From Clostridiales bacterium (GTDB lineage: Bacteria > Bacillota > Clostridia > Saccharofermentanales > Saccharofermentanaceae): DNA of 64,000 bases. Numbering within the stretch: position 1 is the first letter of the stretch; each line of letters opens with the position of its first letter. Made by a program: the position numbers and the translations under genes. This document shows positions 52,061-61,958 of this stretch, piece after piece. The stretch covers positions 62,001 to 126,000 of the forward strand of contig JAFZBN010000017.1 in NCBI GenBank assembly GCA_017561715.1, read 5' to 3'. Below the pieces are notes generated by a model. That model made no database searches, was not told the origin of the DNA, and saw nothing but the letters and a program-made list of their open reading frames with translations.

Positions 52061-54515
52061 ACCTCTCATGCACCTTAGTAGTCGCACGATTCTGGATGAC
52101 CTTACAAACATCCTCGGCCGGCTTCTGGTTCGCGAAGAACGATGCCGTCTCCTCCTTGATGATCGCCAGGATGCTCGTATCCGTGGTCTTGATGACGGTG
52201 ATGTTTTCGATCAGCTTGACATAGCCATCACAGATCTCAGGAGTGATCTTCGTTCTCTCTTTGAGTCCTTCAGCGGATGCTCCTTCTTCCTTGATGTACT
52301 TGTTGTAATCTTCAACATACTCGTTGTATCTTGCGATATCATCCTCGTTTTTTCTCGTCAGCGCGTTCTTGCTGACAGGAATGCCCAGGAAAGATTCCGA
52401 GTACTTGTACTGGCTGTCTTCGTCAAAAAGGTATCGGATAAAGTCCCATGCCTCTTCCTGATGATCGGAAGCTGCGGAGATCGCAAATGACATCAGGGAC
52501 ATCGCGGACATACCTTCCGCCTTCGGACCCGGCATACCGATGAAAGTCGGTTGGAATGTGACACTGTTCACGAGACGTGCGTACTCTTCAATACCGTAGA
52601 TGGTAACATTCATGAGAGCGACGAGACCCTCAGCGAATTTGTCTTCCTCACCGACATAACCTGCGGACATACCCGGACCCATATCCATGTCCATGCCGTA
52701 CGTCATGTCACCGGAAACGGTCTTGTCCGCACCGTACTTCTTGGAGATCTCCAGAAGTTTTCTGAAATCCTCGCTGTCAAAAGAGACTTCCTTCTTCTCG
52801 TTATCGATAAAAGAAGCAAGGTCGGACTCAAGGAACATCGCAAGAAGATCCTCTTTAGACGTGTCCTGGATCAGGGAAACATTTGCGGGAAGAGATCCAA
52901 CTGCCTGGTCGAATTCTTCGATCGTCCAGGATGTACGGTCTCCGACCAGCTGCGGATTTGCCGCGAAACCTGTGGCATCGATGCATACCGGGATCTGGTA
53001 AAGCTTTCCGGATTCCTCACACGCACGGAAAATGTTGTCGAAATACTCATCACGGTTAAAGCCGCTCTGACCATCGATGAATTTGTTCAGATCTACGAGG
53101 ATCTCCTCTGTGTTGAACTGGCTCATTCCGAAGAAGTTCATGAGGATATCCGGACCCTCGCCGGAGAGCATATCCAGATAGATCCTGTCGGAAAGCTCCG
53201 TCACAGTGTCTTCGTACGGCTGATTCGCGGAATAGATCTCATCGCTGTAGTCGGAGATCAGGATACGGGAAACATGCTCCGGGGCCTTGTTATAATCGAC
53301 GACATAGTCTCTGAAAGGTCCGTCGACGGACATGCATCCGAGTTCAATGACACTCTTGCCGGCATGCGGATTCTTCGGCGCACGTGTGAACTTGACGAGA
53401 GACATGTCTCTTCCGCTGACTTTCTGCTGCGGATCTTCCGTCTCGGTCCATGTATATTTCGTGAAGATCATCTCATCTTCCGAAAGGATCTTTACATTCT
53501 GCGAAGAGATATTCGTGGAGTTGATGTCCGTCCAGTTCCAGTCGAGGACGAGGTCTCCGGATGTGCCGGTAGTGATGTCGAATCTTTTCAGACCGCTGTT
53601 TCCGAGCACATAGCAGCCGTCGATCCCCTGGATGAGAGAGAAGGCTTCGTATGTTGTCTTGATCTTGTCGCCGACCGGCTTGGCCGTATTCTGATCGATC
53701 TCCTGGAAATAGAACTCATCCTCGTTGCTGCTGCTGTTGTAATTATCGACAAGCTCATAGATCTTGCCGTCAACGGTAAAGATCATTCCGGTGAAACCGT
53801 CAGCAGATTCGTTGGCAAGGAGTTTTCCGTTCGGATCGATGATATGGATACCTGTATAGTCCGCCAGAACGAGGTTACCGTTATCAAGCGGTGTTACCTT
53901 AAGATCCCAGGCAAGTTCGAGTTCTCCGGAAACCTCGATCGTTCCTATTTCTTCGAATTTCTCATTCAGCTTGACGATCTCTAGCTTGCTCTTGCAGGAA
54001 CCTTCCTCGGTCTTGCCGACGACCATGACAAAAGTGCCGTCCGGCAAGGGAGTAATGTTGCCTTCGCTCGATTCCATATCCGAAGCCGGGGTCCTGGAGA
54101 TCAGATTGCCGTCCAGATCGAAAACGACGGTTCCCATCTCGTTATACTGATTGAAGACCTCCTGTGCCTTGGCGAATTCTTCCTTGTTGTTGCAGTCGAC
54201 TTTTTCGAATTTGTCCATGACTTCCTTAGGGATCTCATAGGATACGCAGTAAGTCGCAAGGACACGGTCGCCTGTGATGATCGGCTCGGAGATCTCTTTG
54301 TACTGAAGCTTCTTGTCTTTATCTACTTCAATATCGATCGGGATCTCGACCGCGTCAAAGTACGGATCGTCCTCCGCGATCACTGTCTGTTTCTTTTTGC
54401 TTCCGCTGCTTCCGCTGCTCTTTGTGCCTTTGCCTGATTTCTTGCAGGCGGCGAGCGGAACAGCCATAGTTAATGCTAACGCAAACGCTAGAACATTACG
54501 CGCTATTTTCTTCAT
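52059..54515 (-). CDS. Very large solute-binding lipoprotein 1 with N-terminal propeller-like domain
   Basis: 818 residues from the ATG at 54515 after GGAGGTG; this start gives a clean signal peptide ending in LAAC. Residues ~60-390 form repeated beta segments (FDLDGNLISRTPASD, IHIIDPNGKLLANESADG, GCYVLGNSGLKRFDITTG) like a beta-propeller. The C-terminal half is a family-1 binding domain (GPDILMNFFGMSQFN, GKLYQIPVCIDATGFAANPQL, WDFIRYLFDEDSQYKYSESFLGIPVSK). Usual binding proteins have only the latter, ~400 residues. It is a paralogue of the gene at 54621 and precedes MalF/MalG-type permeases. Confidence 0.88.
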   Translation of the reverse strand: MKKIARNVLAFALALTMAVPLAACKKSGKGTKSSGSSGSKKKQTVIAEDDPYFDAVEIPIDIEVDKDKKLQYKEISEPIITGDRVLATYCVSYEIPKEVMDKFEKVDCNNKEEFAKAQEVFNQYNEMGTVVFDLDGNLISRTPASDMESSEGNITPLPDGTFVMVVGKTEEGSCKSKLEIVKLNEKFEEIGTIEVSGELELAWDLKVTPLDNGNLVLADYTGIHIIDPNGKLLANESADGFTGMIFTVDGKIYELVDNYNSSSNEDEFYFQEIDQNTAKPVGDKIKTTYEAFSLIQGIDGCYVLGNSGLKRFDITTGTSGDLVLDWNWTDINSTNISSQNVKILSEDEMIFTKYTWTETEDPQQKVSGRDMSLVKFTRAPKNPHAGKSVIELGCMSVDGPFRDYVVDYNKAPEHVSRILISDYSDEIYSANQPYEDTVTELSDRIYLDMLSGEGPDILMNFFGMSQFNTEEILVDLNKFIDGQSGFNRDEYFDNIFRACEESGKLYQIPVCIDATGFAANPQLVGDRTSWTIEEFDQAVGSLPANVSLIQDTSKEDLLAMFLESDLASFIDNEKKEVSFDSEDFRKLLEISKKYGADKTVSGDMTYGMDMDMGPGMSAGYVGEEDKFAEGLVALMNVTIYGIEEYARLVNSVTFQPTFIGMPGPKAEGMSAMSLMSFAISAASDHQEEAWDFIRYLFDEDSQYKYSESFLGIPVSKNALTRKNEDDIARYNEYVEDYNKYIKEEGASAEGLKERTKITPEICDGYVKLIENITVIKTTDTSILAIIKEETASFFANQKPAEDVCKVIQNRATTKVHER

Positions 54516-54545
54516 AAAAACACCTCCGTGGTTCTTGTCAGACTC

Positions 54546-54551
54546 ATTATA
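54546..54551 (-). promoter_or_regulatory. -10 box upstream of binding protein 1
   Basis: On the minus strand TATAAT lies 31 bases before the start codon. The -35 region (TTTATT at 16 bases) is weak. It would let this gene be transcribed apart from its paralogue upstream. Confidence 0.5.
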
Positions 54552-54620
54552 GGAATGCACCACGGGGAATAAATGAATGAAATGTAATGTGAATGATTTG
54601 TTATTTAGCGGGGCTAATTG

Positions 54621-57014
54621 TCATCTTTCGTTGACGATCGTCTGCGTACGGTTCTGGATGATCGCGCACACATTATCGACGTCCTTCTGGTCCGCAAAGT
54701 AAGCTGCCGATTCTTCCAAGATGATGTTCAGAAGAGGCGGGTCATACGACTCGATCGTGCTGACGCTTTCGACGAGTTCTTTAAATCCCTGAACGTCCTT
54801 TTCCGTGATCGGACTGATATCTCCGTGAAGGAGCATGCCGTACTCGGCGGCGAATTCCTGATTCTCCTTAAGTTCCCTCTCTCTTTCGTCGATCGCGTCC
54901 TGATTGACACGGTCAAATGCTTTTCTGCTGAGCGGGATCGACATATAAGAATTCGTATAAAGGTACTGGGAGTCCTCATCGAAAAGACGACGGATGAAAT
55001 CCCAGGACTCATCTTTGTTCTGTGAGAACGCAGAGATCGCGAGCGTCAAAGACGCGCTTGCGCATACGCCCGTTCCATCCGGGGAAGGCATGCCGATGAA
55101 GATCTCTTTGTCTCCCAGAGAACGCGATATCTCCGCATACTGGGAGATGCTGTAGATATAGGTGACCATAAGAGCCAGTCTGTCGTCTTTCATCAGGTCT
55201 ATCGGATCAGGACCAAGAGCACCTTCAAAAGGCGCGCAGGTGTTCGTATTAAACTTGCTTTCGTACTCGTCGTAATCCGGCACATATTCCACGCCGTACT
55301 TTTTGACGATCTCCAGAAGCTGCTTAAATTCGTCTCCGTCAAAAAAGACTTCTTTTTTCGTATAGTCGATGAAACTTCTCATCGCTCCCGTGAGAAGAGA
55401 ATAAAGGAGATTTTTGTATTCTGTATCTTCAAAGACCTGTACATCCTCCGGAAGTTCTCCGATGATCTGATTAAACTCGGAGTAGGTCCATCCGGATCTT
55501 TCACCGATCATATCCTTGTTACCCATAAGACCTCTGATATCAAAGCATACCGGGATCTGGAAAAGCTTATCTTTATTCTCATAGGCGGTCAGTACGTTAT
55601 CAAAATACTCGTCCCGGTCAAGTCCGTTTTTCCCGTCGACATACTTATTAAGATCGACGAGAACATCTTCGGAATTAAACTGGCTGTAGCCTGCGAAATT
55701 GACGAGGATATCGGGACCCGTTCCGTTTAACATATCCATGTATACGCGGTTCGAAAGATCCGTCTGTAAGTCCAGATCATGAGTTCCGGTGATCTCATCA
55801 ACAAAGTAGTCATGGACGCGGATCCTTGCTTTTCCGTCTTCTTCGTTGTTATAGCGGATGATGTAATCCTGAAGGTCTGAGGAAGGCATACCGATCGTCG
55901 CCATCTCGATATAGGCTTTTCCGGCGTGCGGGTTCTTTTCCGCGCGGGTCAGTGTCACGAAATAGTTGTGCGGCTGTACATCTCCGGTCTCCTTATCCGT
56001 TTCCCATTCCGAACAGGTAAAGGCGATCTTATCTTCCGAGAATACGTGGAAGCTTTCTTCGTCATAAGAACTGTAGTTGACATCCGTAGCGTTCCAGTTA
56101 AAGAACGCTTCTTCACTTCCGGTATCAAGATCGACTTTCGAGATGCCGTTACCGTCAACGTTATAGAAGTTACCGTCACCACCCGCGATCAGGTTCGTGA
56201 AAAGGTGTTTCATCTTCTTCTTTTCGTCTTTGAACTTTCCGGTTCTGGAATCGAACTCGAGCATGTACACGGTGATCTCGTCGTTCCCGGAAACTTCGTA
56301 GATAAACTGATACAGTTCACCATTCTGCTCCATGAGGTTCAAGGAGTTCTCGATATCGGACTTACCGACGAATTTTCCCTCCGGAGAATAAACATATATC
56401 GCCTGATCACAAACGATGATGTAATTGCCGTTATCCGCCTGACAGAAGTTCTGCGGATAATCGTCGAAGGTCTCCGGGAGCGTGAGCGAACCGGTCTGGA
56501 TCCCCTCGGCGCTGTAGGTATTCATGGTATATGTCGCCTTGCATTCGCCGGGTTTATAGTCATTGACCATGAAGATCACTTCTCCGTCTTTTCCTTCCGC
56601 GACGGCGATCGGTTCGCAGTTATATGCAAGTTCGATATCGGTGACCAGCATTCCTTCCTGGTCGAAGATCGCAAAACCCGTTCTGTAGTACTTTTCGATG
56701 AACTCGATATATTCCTGACTGGGCTGGTCCCAGTCTGTTACAACCTGATCCATCATTTCGTCCGGAAAATCGTAGACGACCATATATCCGATCACAACAT
56801 TGTTACCGATGATACTAGACGTATTTATACACGAATATGAGATCTTGTTTCCCGGCATCGGATCGACCGTAAGTTCCACATAACTCGGGGTAAAGTACGG
56901 ATCATCTTCTTTTACCAGTTCTTTTTTACTCTTCTTTTTCCCGCAGGAAACGGAAGAAAGGAGCACGCCGCCGATCAGGCACATGGAAAGAATGCGTTTG
57001 AATGGAAAGTGCAT
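54621..57014 (-). CDS. Very large solute-binding lipoprotein 2, paralogue of the downstream gene
   Basis: 797 residues. Signal peptide ends at VSCG with the lipidated Cys near position 24. The order is the same as in its paralogue: KEDDPYF, N-terminal beta-rich propeller-like half (MLVTDIELAYNCEPIAVAEG, AIYVYSPEGKFVGKSDI), then the binding domain (GPDILVNFAGYSQFNSEDVLVDLN, KLFQIPVCFDIRG, WDFIRRLFDEDSQYLYTNSYMSIPLSRK). Similarity is clear but moderate, so the duplication is old. It lies 15 bases after an ABC exporter permease gene, so it may be transcribed with the exporter. Confidence 0.88.
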   Translation of the reverse strand: MHFPFKRILSMCLIGGVLLSSVSCGKKKSKKELVKEDDPYFTPSYVELTVDPMPGNKISYSCINTSSIIGNNVVIGYMVVYDFPDEMMDQVVTDWDQPSQEYIEFIEKYYRTGFAIFDQEGMLVTDIELAYNCEPIAVAEGKDGEVIFMVNDYKPGECKATYTMNTYSAEGIQTGSLTLPETFDDYPQNFCQADNGNYIIVCDQAIYVYSPEGKFVGKSDIENSLNLMEQNGELYQFIYEVSGNDEITVYMLEFDSRTGKFKDEKKKMKHLFTNLIAGGDGNFYNVDGNGISKVDLDTGSEEAFFNWNATDVNYSSYDEESFHVFSEDKIAFTCSEWETDKETGDVQPHNYFVTLTRAEKNPHAGKAYIEMATIGMPSSDLQDYIIRYNNEEDGKARIRVHDYFVDEITGTHDLDLQTDLSNRVYMDMLNGTGPDILVNFAGYSQFNSEDVLVDLNKYVDGKNGLDRDEYFDNVLTAYENKDKLFQIPVCFDIRGLMGNKDMIGERSGWTYSEFNQIIGELPEDVQVFEDTEYKNLLYSLLTGAMRSFIDYTKKEVFFDGDEFKQLLEIVKKYGVEYVPDYDEYESKFNTNTCAPFEGALGPDPIDLMKDDRLALMVTYIYSISQYAEISRSLGDKEIFIGMPSPDGTGVCASASLTLAISAFSQNKDESWDFIRRLFDEDSQYLYTNSYMSIPLSRKAFDRVNQDAIDERERELKENQEFAAEYGMLLHGDISPITEKDVQGFKELVESVSTIESYDPPLLNIILEESAAYFADQKDVDNVCAIIQNRTQTIVNER

Positions 57015-57029
57015 TTTCTTTTCTCCTCC

Positions 57030-58619
57030 TTATGCCCGATAGTCAAGTATGCCTTTTGAACTGTAGAAAAAGGCGACCGATACGACAACATTAAACGCCG
57101 CCAGGATCACGAAATCAAGTAGGAACATGTTCGGCGATATGTCATAAAGCTTCCTTCCGATATTCGCCCCGAAGGACAGTTCGAAAAGGAAAATGGCCGA
57201 CAGGATCGCAAATGCCAGAGTCATGTGAGCTCCCCGGGAATTGCGAAGACCCATTGTTTTCAAAGATGCCAGATACGACGCATAGAAAAGAAGCGCCGCA
57301 GACGCGTAGAAGAAAGCACCGCAGAGCACGAATGCCGGGTGAAGTCTTGCGAACAGCGAAACGATCACAAAGCAGAGGATGCCTTCGACGAATGCTTTGA
57401 TCACCGGTGCCGTGGACGCGTAGTAGAGTTTACGCAGCGAGCTTCCCGGGATCAGATAGATGAAAGGCTTATTCAGCTCGTCAACGAACTTGCCCATCGG
57501 GATCGTAAAGATCATGGCGTAGCACAGGATCGCGACCGAAAGGATCTCCATGATGAAAGGATACATACCCTTTCTCTGAAGCGACTGAAGGAAAGCGCCG
57601 AGCAAAACAGCCAGCGCCATCATGCCGAGCGTGCCCCGATCGAAAAGGATCGTCAGGCTTCTTCTCTGTTCGGTCATCTGTCTTTGGAATAAAACGACCT
57701 CGCCTCTCTTCTTTCCGAGAAGATGCGACTTTCTCTTCTTGCCCTGGTCCTTCATCATCATTTCCGAAGTGTTGTGGTAAAGGGAATTGCCGTAGCCGTG
57801 ACCGATGGAGGTCAGTACATCCTCGTAGTAAGCTGATCGGTTACGGAACGCGAAGAACAGTCCGATCATGGGAAGAAGTACCAGAAGTCCCGCGAAGATC
57901 AGGGCACGATCCCAGTTTCCATCCATTCCCGCCGCCATAAAGCCGGAAGCCCAGCCGCCGAGCGGGATGTAGTGAAGGTGCGGTTCGTTAAAGAACGTGA
58001 TCGTATCCGAAAATGGCGTACCGCTCTGCCAAAGGGCAAAGACAACCCCCAGAAGGACCGTCGCGCTCGTAAGATAAAGAGCGATCAGGATGATCCTTCT
58101 CATGACCTTGGAAACCGAGGTGATCGAATAAACGGACAGCGTGATCGCCGAAAGACTCATCGACAGAAGGATCCATGATGCCATCAGGATGAGAAGTTCT
58201 CGGATGCCGAGTCCGAAATAAAAACGCAGATTCGTCAGCTGCATCAGCAGTATCAGAGTCGCGACCACGCTGAGCAGGAATTTTCTTAAAAGTCCGTACA
58301 GAAGGATCTTGTAAGGAGAAAGCGGAGATACGAACAGGTAGTTGATGTCCGATGCCTTGAAAAAAGAACTGCCGTGGTTAAGTCCGACGCAGAGTGCGGC
58401 AAAAGCGATGATAAGAAACGCGATCGTCACGCCGCCTTTAAACGTCGGGATCGCATTGTCCAAAACGCCGGTCGCGCCTGTATGACTGACTTCCTGATAG
58501 ATATAGAGCGTAAAATAGGCAAGCACGATCAGGACACCGATCCAGAACTGCGGATGTCTGATCTTTTCGCGGAGAGAGTTTCTCCATTGCTTTGTCACTA
58601 AATACGTAAAAGCACTCAT
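57030..58619 (-). CDS. ABC exporter permease
   Basis: 529 residues, roughly twelve membrane helices, starting inside the end of the ATPase gene (ATGA overlap). NSLREKIRHPQFWIGVL at the N-terminus, SSFFKASDINYLFVSPLSPYKIL, and KFVDELNKPFIYLIPGSSLRKLYYAS resemble the putative ABC exporter family of Clostridia whose substrates are unknown. It is distantly similar in layout to the permease at 9825. Confidence 0.85.
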   Translation of the reverse strand: MSAFTYLVTKQWRNSLREKIRHPQFWIGVLIVLAYFTLYIYQEVSHTGATGVLDNAIPTFKGGVTIAFLIIAFAALCVGLNHGSSFFKASDINYLFVSPLSPYKILLYGLLRKFLLSVVATLILLMQLTNLRFYFGLGIRELLILMASWILLSMSLSAITLSVYSITSVSKVMRRIILIALYLTSATVLLGVVFALWQSGTPFSDTITFFNEPHLHYIPLGGWASGFMAAGMDGNWDRALIFAGLLVLLPMIGLFFAFRNRSAYYEDVLTSIGHGYGNSLYHNTSEMMMKDQGKKRKSHLLGKKRGEVVLFQRQMTEQRRSLTILFDRGTLGMMALAVLLGAFLQSLQRKGMYPFIMEILSVAILCYAMIFTIPMGKFVDELNKPFIYLIPGSSLRKLYYASTAPVIKAFVEGILCFVIVSLFARLHPAFVLCGAFFYASAALLFYASYLASLKTMGLRNSRGAHMTLAFAILSAIFLFELSFGANIGRKLYDISPNMFLLDFVILAAFNVVVSVAFFYSSKGILDYRA

Positions 58620-59476
58620 GACTTCTTCTTTTTGTTGCCCTTCTTTTTCTTTGTCGTCTTCGGACGGCTCACCGCCTGGGCCTGCTTTCTGGCCGGGTTC
58701 GATGCCGGATGCGTGGCAGGTGCTTTTGCCGTGGAAGGACGGATTTCTTCGTCATAACGCCACTGCGAGTCATACGACTCCGTCTCCGCGAAGAAGATCC
58801 TCTCGAGAGACTCGGACCACATGCCGACCATCTCTTCTTTTCTGTGGCAGGAAACGACTTTGCCTTTGTTCATGATATAGGCCTTGCCCCAGATGCCTTC
58901 GACCGTGGCGATCATGTGCGTCGAGATCAAGACGGCGACGCCCTCTTCCGCGAGGTCCTGAACAATGATCCGGAGTTCTTTGATCGCGTGCGGATCCAAT
59001 CCCAGCATCGGCTCATCCAGAAGGAGGAGCTTCGGACGCGGCAGGAGCGCGCAGATGATCGAGACTTTCTGCTGCATACCTTTGGAGAGGTCCTTGCAGA
59101 GAGTGTCCACGACTTCCGTCAGGCGCAGACGGTCCACGAGCTCCGCGGCGTATCTTCTGCTCTTCTCACGGTCGAGCTTGTACGCGCGGACGACGAATTC
59201 AAACTGCTCACGGACGGTGAGCATATCATAAAGGCACGGAAATTCCGGGACATAACCCAGGATCTGTTTGGCTTTGCTGGAGTTTGCGGGGAAGCCCCCG
59301 ATCTTTACGGTTCCGTCAAAACGTAAAAGTCCGAGGATGCATTTGATGGCAGTCGATTTACCGGCACCGTTTGGTCCCAGAAGAACGCCGATCTCTCCGG
59401 CTTCGAGAGAAAGGTTCACGTTCTCGTTAGCGACTTTTTTGCCGAATTTCTTCGTCAGTCCTTTGACTCGAAGCAT
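58616..59476 (-). CDS. ABC exporter ATP-binding protein with Lys-rich tail
   Basis: 286 residues. Walker A GPNGAGKST, signature LSKGMQQKV, Walker B LLLLDEPMLGLDP, switch STHM. The last ~45 residues depart from the family: ATHPASNPARKQAQ and a poly-Lys end (KKKKGNKKKKS), likely disordered and cationic. It is the first gene of the pair with the permease. The 150-base divergent gap 59477-59626 also serves the plus-strand exporter genes. Confidence 0.92.
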   Translation of the reverse strand: MLRVKGLTKKFGKKVANENVNLSLEAGEIGVLLGPNGAGKSTAIKCILGLLRFDGTVKIGGFPANSSKAKQILGYVPEFPCLYDMLTVREQFEFVVRAYKLDREKSRRYAAELVDRLRLTEVVDTLCKDLSKGMQQKVSIICALLPRPKLLLLDEPMLGLDPHAIKELRIIVQDLAEEGVAVLISTHMIATVEGIWGKAYIMNKGKVVSCHRKEEMVGMWSESLERIFFAETESYDSQWRYDEEIRPSTAKAPATHPASNPARKQAQAVSRPKTTKKKKGNKKKKS

Positions 59477-59537
59477 CTTATCCTCCCCAGTTCATTCACA
59501 TAATAAGACAAAGATAGTCTATCATTTTTTAAGTGAA

Positions 59538-59566
59538 TTTACTATTCCCCGTATCTTGAGTAAAAT
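59538..59566 (+). promoter_or_regulatory. Promoter of the Wzm/Wzt-type exporter operon
   Basis: TTTACT (59538-59543), 17 bases, TAAAAT (59561-59566), 60 bases before the ATG. Confidence 0.6.
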
Positions 59567-59626
59567 AGAGAGAGTTGGGAAAGGGATGTCCCTTGAAAAA
59601 GCAAGAAAAACGAAAAGGGCAGACGG

Positions 59627-60496
59627 ATGTCGGATAAAACCATGATCGAACAGGATAATTCCTACCATATCACCCTTGTGCCGAACGACAAAAGCGCGCG
59701 GCTCAACCTGGGGGAGGTCTGGCAATACCGTGATCTCGTCGTCCTCCTTACGAAAAGAACTTTCACCGTTACCTATCAGCAGACGGTCTTAGGTCCTTTG
59801 TGGATCATCATCAACCCCGTTCTTTCCAGTTTGATCTACATGTTCGTATTCGGTCATATCGCCGATATCGGAACGGCCGGGATCCCGCAGATCCTCTTCT
59901 ATTTTGTCTCTTCCGCGGTCTGGGAGATCTTCGCTTTCAGTCTGACGAGAAACTCGCAGACGTTCGTCGCCAACGCCTACTTATTCAGTAAAGTCTACTT
60001 CCCCAGGATATGTGTCCCGATCTCGAATATGATCGTCAGTATCCTGAAGTTCCTGATCCAGCTTCTCATCGTGGCCGTGCTCCTCGTGACCTTTGTCGTA
60101 CGGGGCGATGTTTCGCCGATGTGGGCGCTCTATCCGCTCCTTCCGCTTTTGTTCCTGCAGATGGCCGTTTTCGGCATGAGCGTCGGCGTCCTGATCTCCA
60201 GCGTGACCACCAAATACAGAGATCTTCTCGCGGTCGTAAATGTTCTGGTCAATCTCTGGATGTACGGTTCCGCCGTCGTCTACCCGATCAGCAGCATCCC
60301 GGACGGCGTCATGAAGACCCTCGTCAAGATCAATCCCGTCAGCGAAATGATGGAGCTGATCCGTATGATCATGCTCGGTCAGGGAGAGTTCGACCTGGTC
60401 TATTATCTGGCCGGACTTGGCATAACGATCCTGATGTTCTTCTTCAGCATCATCATCTTTAATCGTGTGGAAAGGACGTTCGCGGATACAGTATGA
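59627..60496 (+). CDS. Polysaccharide/teichoic-acid ABC exporter permease (TagG/Wzm type)
   Basis: 289 residues with six membrane helices. LNLGEVWQYRDLVVLLTKRTFTVTYQQTVLGPLWII is the conserved N-terminal amphipathic entry of the ABC2 polysaccharide exporters. SKVYFPRICVPISNMIVS and YRDLLAVVNVLVNLWMYGSAVVYPISSIPD are also typical. It would move lipid-linked glycan or teichoic acid across the membrane. The stop overlaps the next start by four bases. Confidence 0.93.
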   Translation: MSDKTMIEQDNSYHITLVPNDKSARLNLGEVWQYRDLVVLLTKRTFTVTYQQTVLGPLWIIINPVLSSLIYMFVFGHIADIGTAGIPQILFYFVSSAVWEIFAFSLTRNSQTFVANAYLFSKVYFPRICVPISNMIVSILKFLIQLLIVAVLLVTFVVRGDVSPMWALYPLLPLLFLQMAVFGMSVGVLISSVTTKYRDLLAVVNVLVNLWMYGSAVVYPISSIPDGVMKTLVKINPVSEMMELIRMIMLGQGEFDLVYYLAGLGITILMFFFSIIIFNRVERTFADTV

Positions 60497-61812
60497 GTAC
60501 GGTCGATAACAAAAACGGGAATACCGAAAGAAAAGTCATGATCCGTGTCTCGGGACTTAAGAAGAAGTACCGCCTCGGCAAAATCGGCGCGCGTACCCTT
60601 CAGGGCGCGATCAAGGAATGGCGTTCCCGCGATAAGAATTCCGATGCAAAAGCACCGTCCGCCAAGACGAACCGCAACAAAGAATTCTACGCCCTCGACG
60701 GCATCGACCTGACCGTCTATAAGGGCGAAACTCTCGGCATCCTCGGCAAGAACGGCGCCGGTAAATCCACACTTCTGAAGATCCTCTGCCGTATCACGGC
60801 GCCGACCGAAGGCACCGTAGATCTTTATGGCCATATCACTTCGATGCTTGAAGTCGGAACGGGTTTTCACGGCGAGATGACGGGACGCGAAAATATCTAT
60901 CTCAACGGAGCGATCCTCGGCATGACCAAAGCGGAGATCGACGAGAAGATGGACGACATCATCGCGTTTTCGGGACTTGAGGAATTCATCGATACACCCG
61001 TAAAAAGATATTCCAGCGGCATGTTCGTAAAGCTCGGATTCTCCGTTGCTTACCACCTCGACAGTGAGATCGTCATCATGGACGAAGTCCTCGCGGTCGG
61101 TGATGTCGAGTTCCAGAAAAAGTGCATCAACTGTCTTCTCGACGCGGCCAACAACGATATCCGTACGGTCCTTTACGTCAGTCATAACATGAACACGATC
61201 CGCCAGCTCTGTAAGCGCTGCATCGTTCTTGATAAGGGAAAGATCATCTTCGAAGGAGATGTCGATCAGGCCATCGCCGTCTATCTCGGATCCGAAGCCG
61301 TGATGCCTTCCGAGATGAAATACGGTCCGGAACATCGTTCGAAGGACTACCAGCGCATGCGCGCAAGAGACGTTTTCTCTTTAGACAGTTTCCGTCTCCT
61401 CAACCGAAAGGAACCTGTTTTCCCGACCTCGGGAGAGGCCGAGTTCGAGCTTGCCTACACGGCCGCCAAGGAGATCAAGAACGTGGGATTCCGCATCCAG
61501 CTCCAGTATCAGGACGGATCAAGGATCGCTTCTTCCCTTCCGGGAAATCTTGTCGATATCCTCCCGGGCGAAAACAAAATCAAACTCACACTTCCGCTTA
61601 CGCATCTGACCTACGGACGCTACACCGCGGACATCGTCGTTTATCAGCTGGATGCCGGTGGTATCGAAAGAAGGATCGACGCCGTTTCTCCGGGCTTTAC
61701 TTTCCAGATCGAATCTGCCCACGACAAGGACGATTATTCCAAGTGGAATCAGCAGAAAATGGGCGCGATCCGTCTTCTCGACAGCAAGGTCGAATCCCTC
61801 CCGGAGAGCTGA
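60493..61812 (+). CDS. Polysaccharide/teichoic-acid exporter ATPase with glycan-binding C-terminus (TagH/Wzt type)
   Basis: 439 residues. The ATPase domain (about 15-255) has Walker A GKNGAGKSTLL, EVGTGFHGEMTGRENIYLNG, signature YSSGMFVKL and Walker B IVIMDEVLAVGD. The C-terminal ~140 residues (about 295-425) form a beta-sandwich like Wzt carbohydrate-binding domains (FELAYTAAKEIKNVGFRIQLQY...LTYGRYTADIVVYQLD), which select the glycan chain end to be exported. No glycosyltransferases adjoin, so the glycan is unknown. Confidence 0.93.
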   Translation: MSTVDNKNGNTERKVMIRVSGLKKKYRLGKIGARTLQGAIKEWRSRDKNSDAKAPSAKTNRNKEFYALDGIDLTVYKGETLGILGKNGAGKSTLLKILCRITAPTEGTVDLYGHITSMLEVGTGFHGEMTGRENIYLNGAILGMTKAEIDEKMDDIIAFSGLEEFIDTPVKRYSSGMFVKLGFSVAYHLDSEIVIMDEVLAVGDVEFQKKCINCLLDAANNDIRTVLYVSHNMNTIRQLCKRCIVLDKGKIIFEGDVDQAIAVYLGSEAVMPSEMKYGPEHRSKDYQRMRARDVFSLDSFRLLNRKEPVFPTSGEAEFELAYTAAKEIKNVGFRIQLQYQDGSRIASSLPGNLVDILPGENKIKLTLPLTHLTYGRYTADIVVYQLDAGGIERRIDAVSPGFTFQIESAHDKDDYSKWNQQKMGAIRLLDSKVESLPES

Positions 61813-61864
61813 CCGATTCAGAATCGACCATCCCCGTTACTCTTTTTTTTCAATATAAGAGAAA

Positions 61865-61918
61865 ATATTGATTTTCATTTCCCTCTAGTATTAAATAAGG
61901 ATATGATTTTCATTTGAG
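61865..61918. repeat. Direct repeats before nfnA
   Basis: ATTGATTTTCATTT and ATGATTTTCATTT recur 36 bases apart in the 146-base gap 61813-61958. They may be regulator sites for the transhydrogenase genes. A T8 run (about 61846-61853) follows a weak CGATT/AATCG stem and may end the exporter transcript. Confidence 0.4.
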
Positions 61919-61958
61919 AAGCATCGAGGGATAGTGCTTTTCGAAAGGACGGGGAAAT

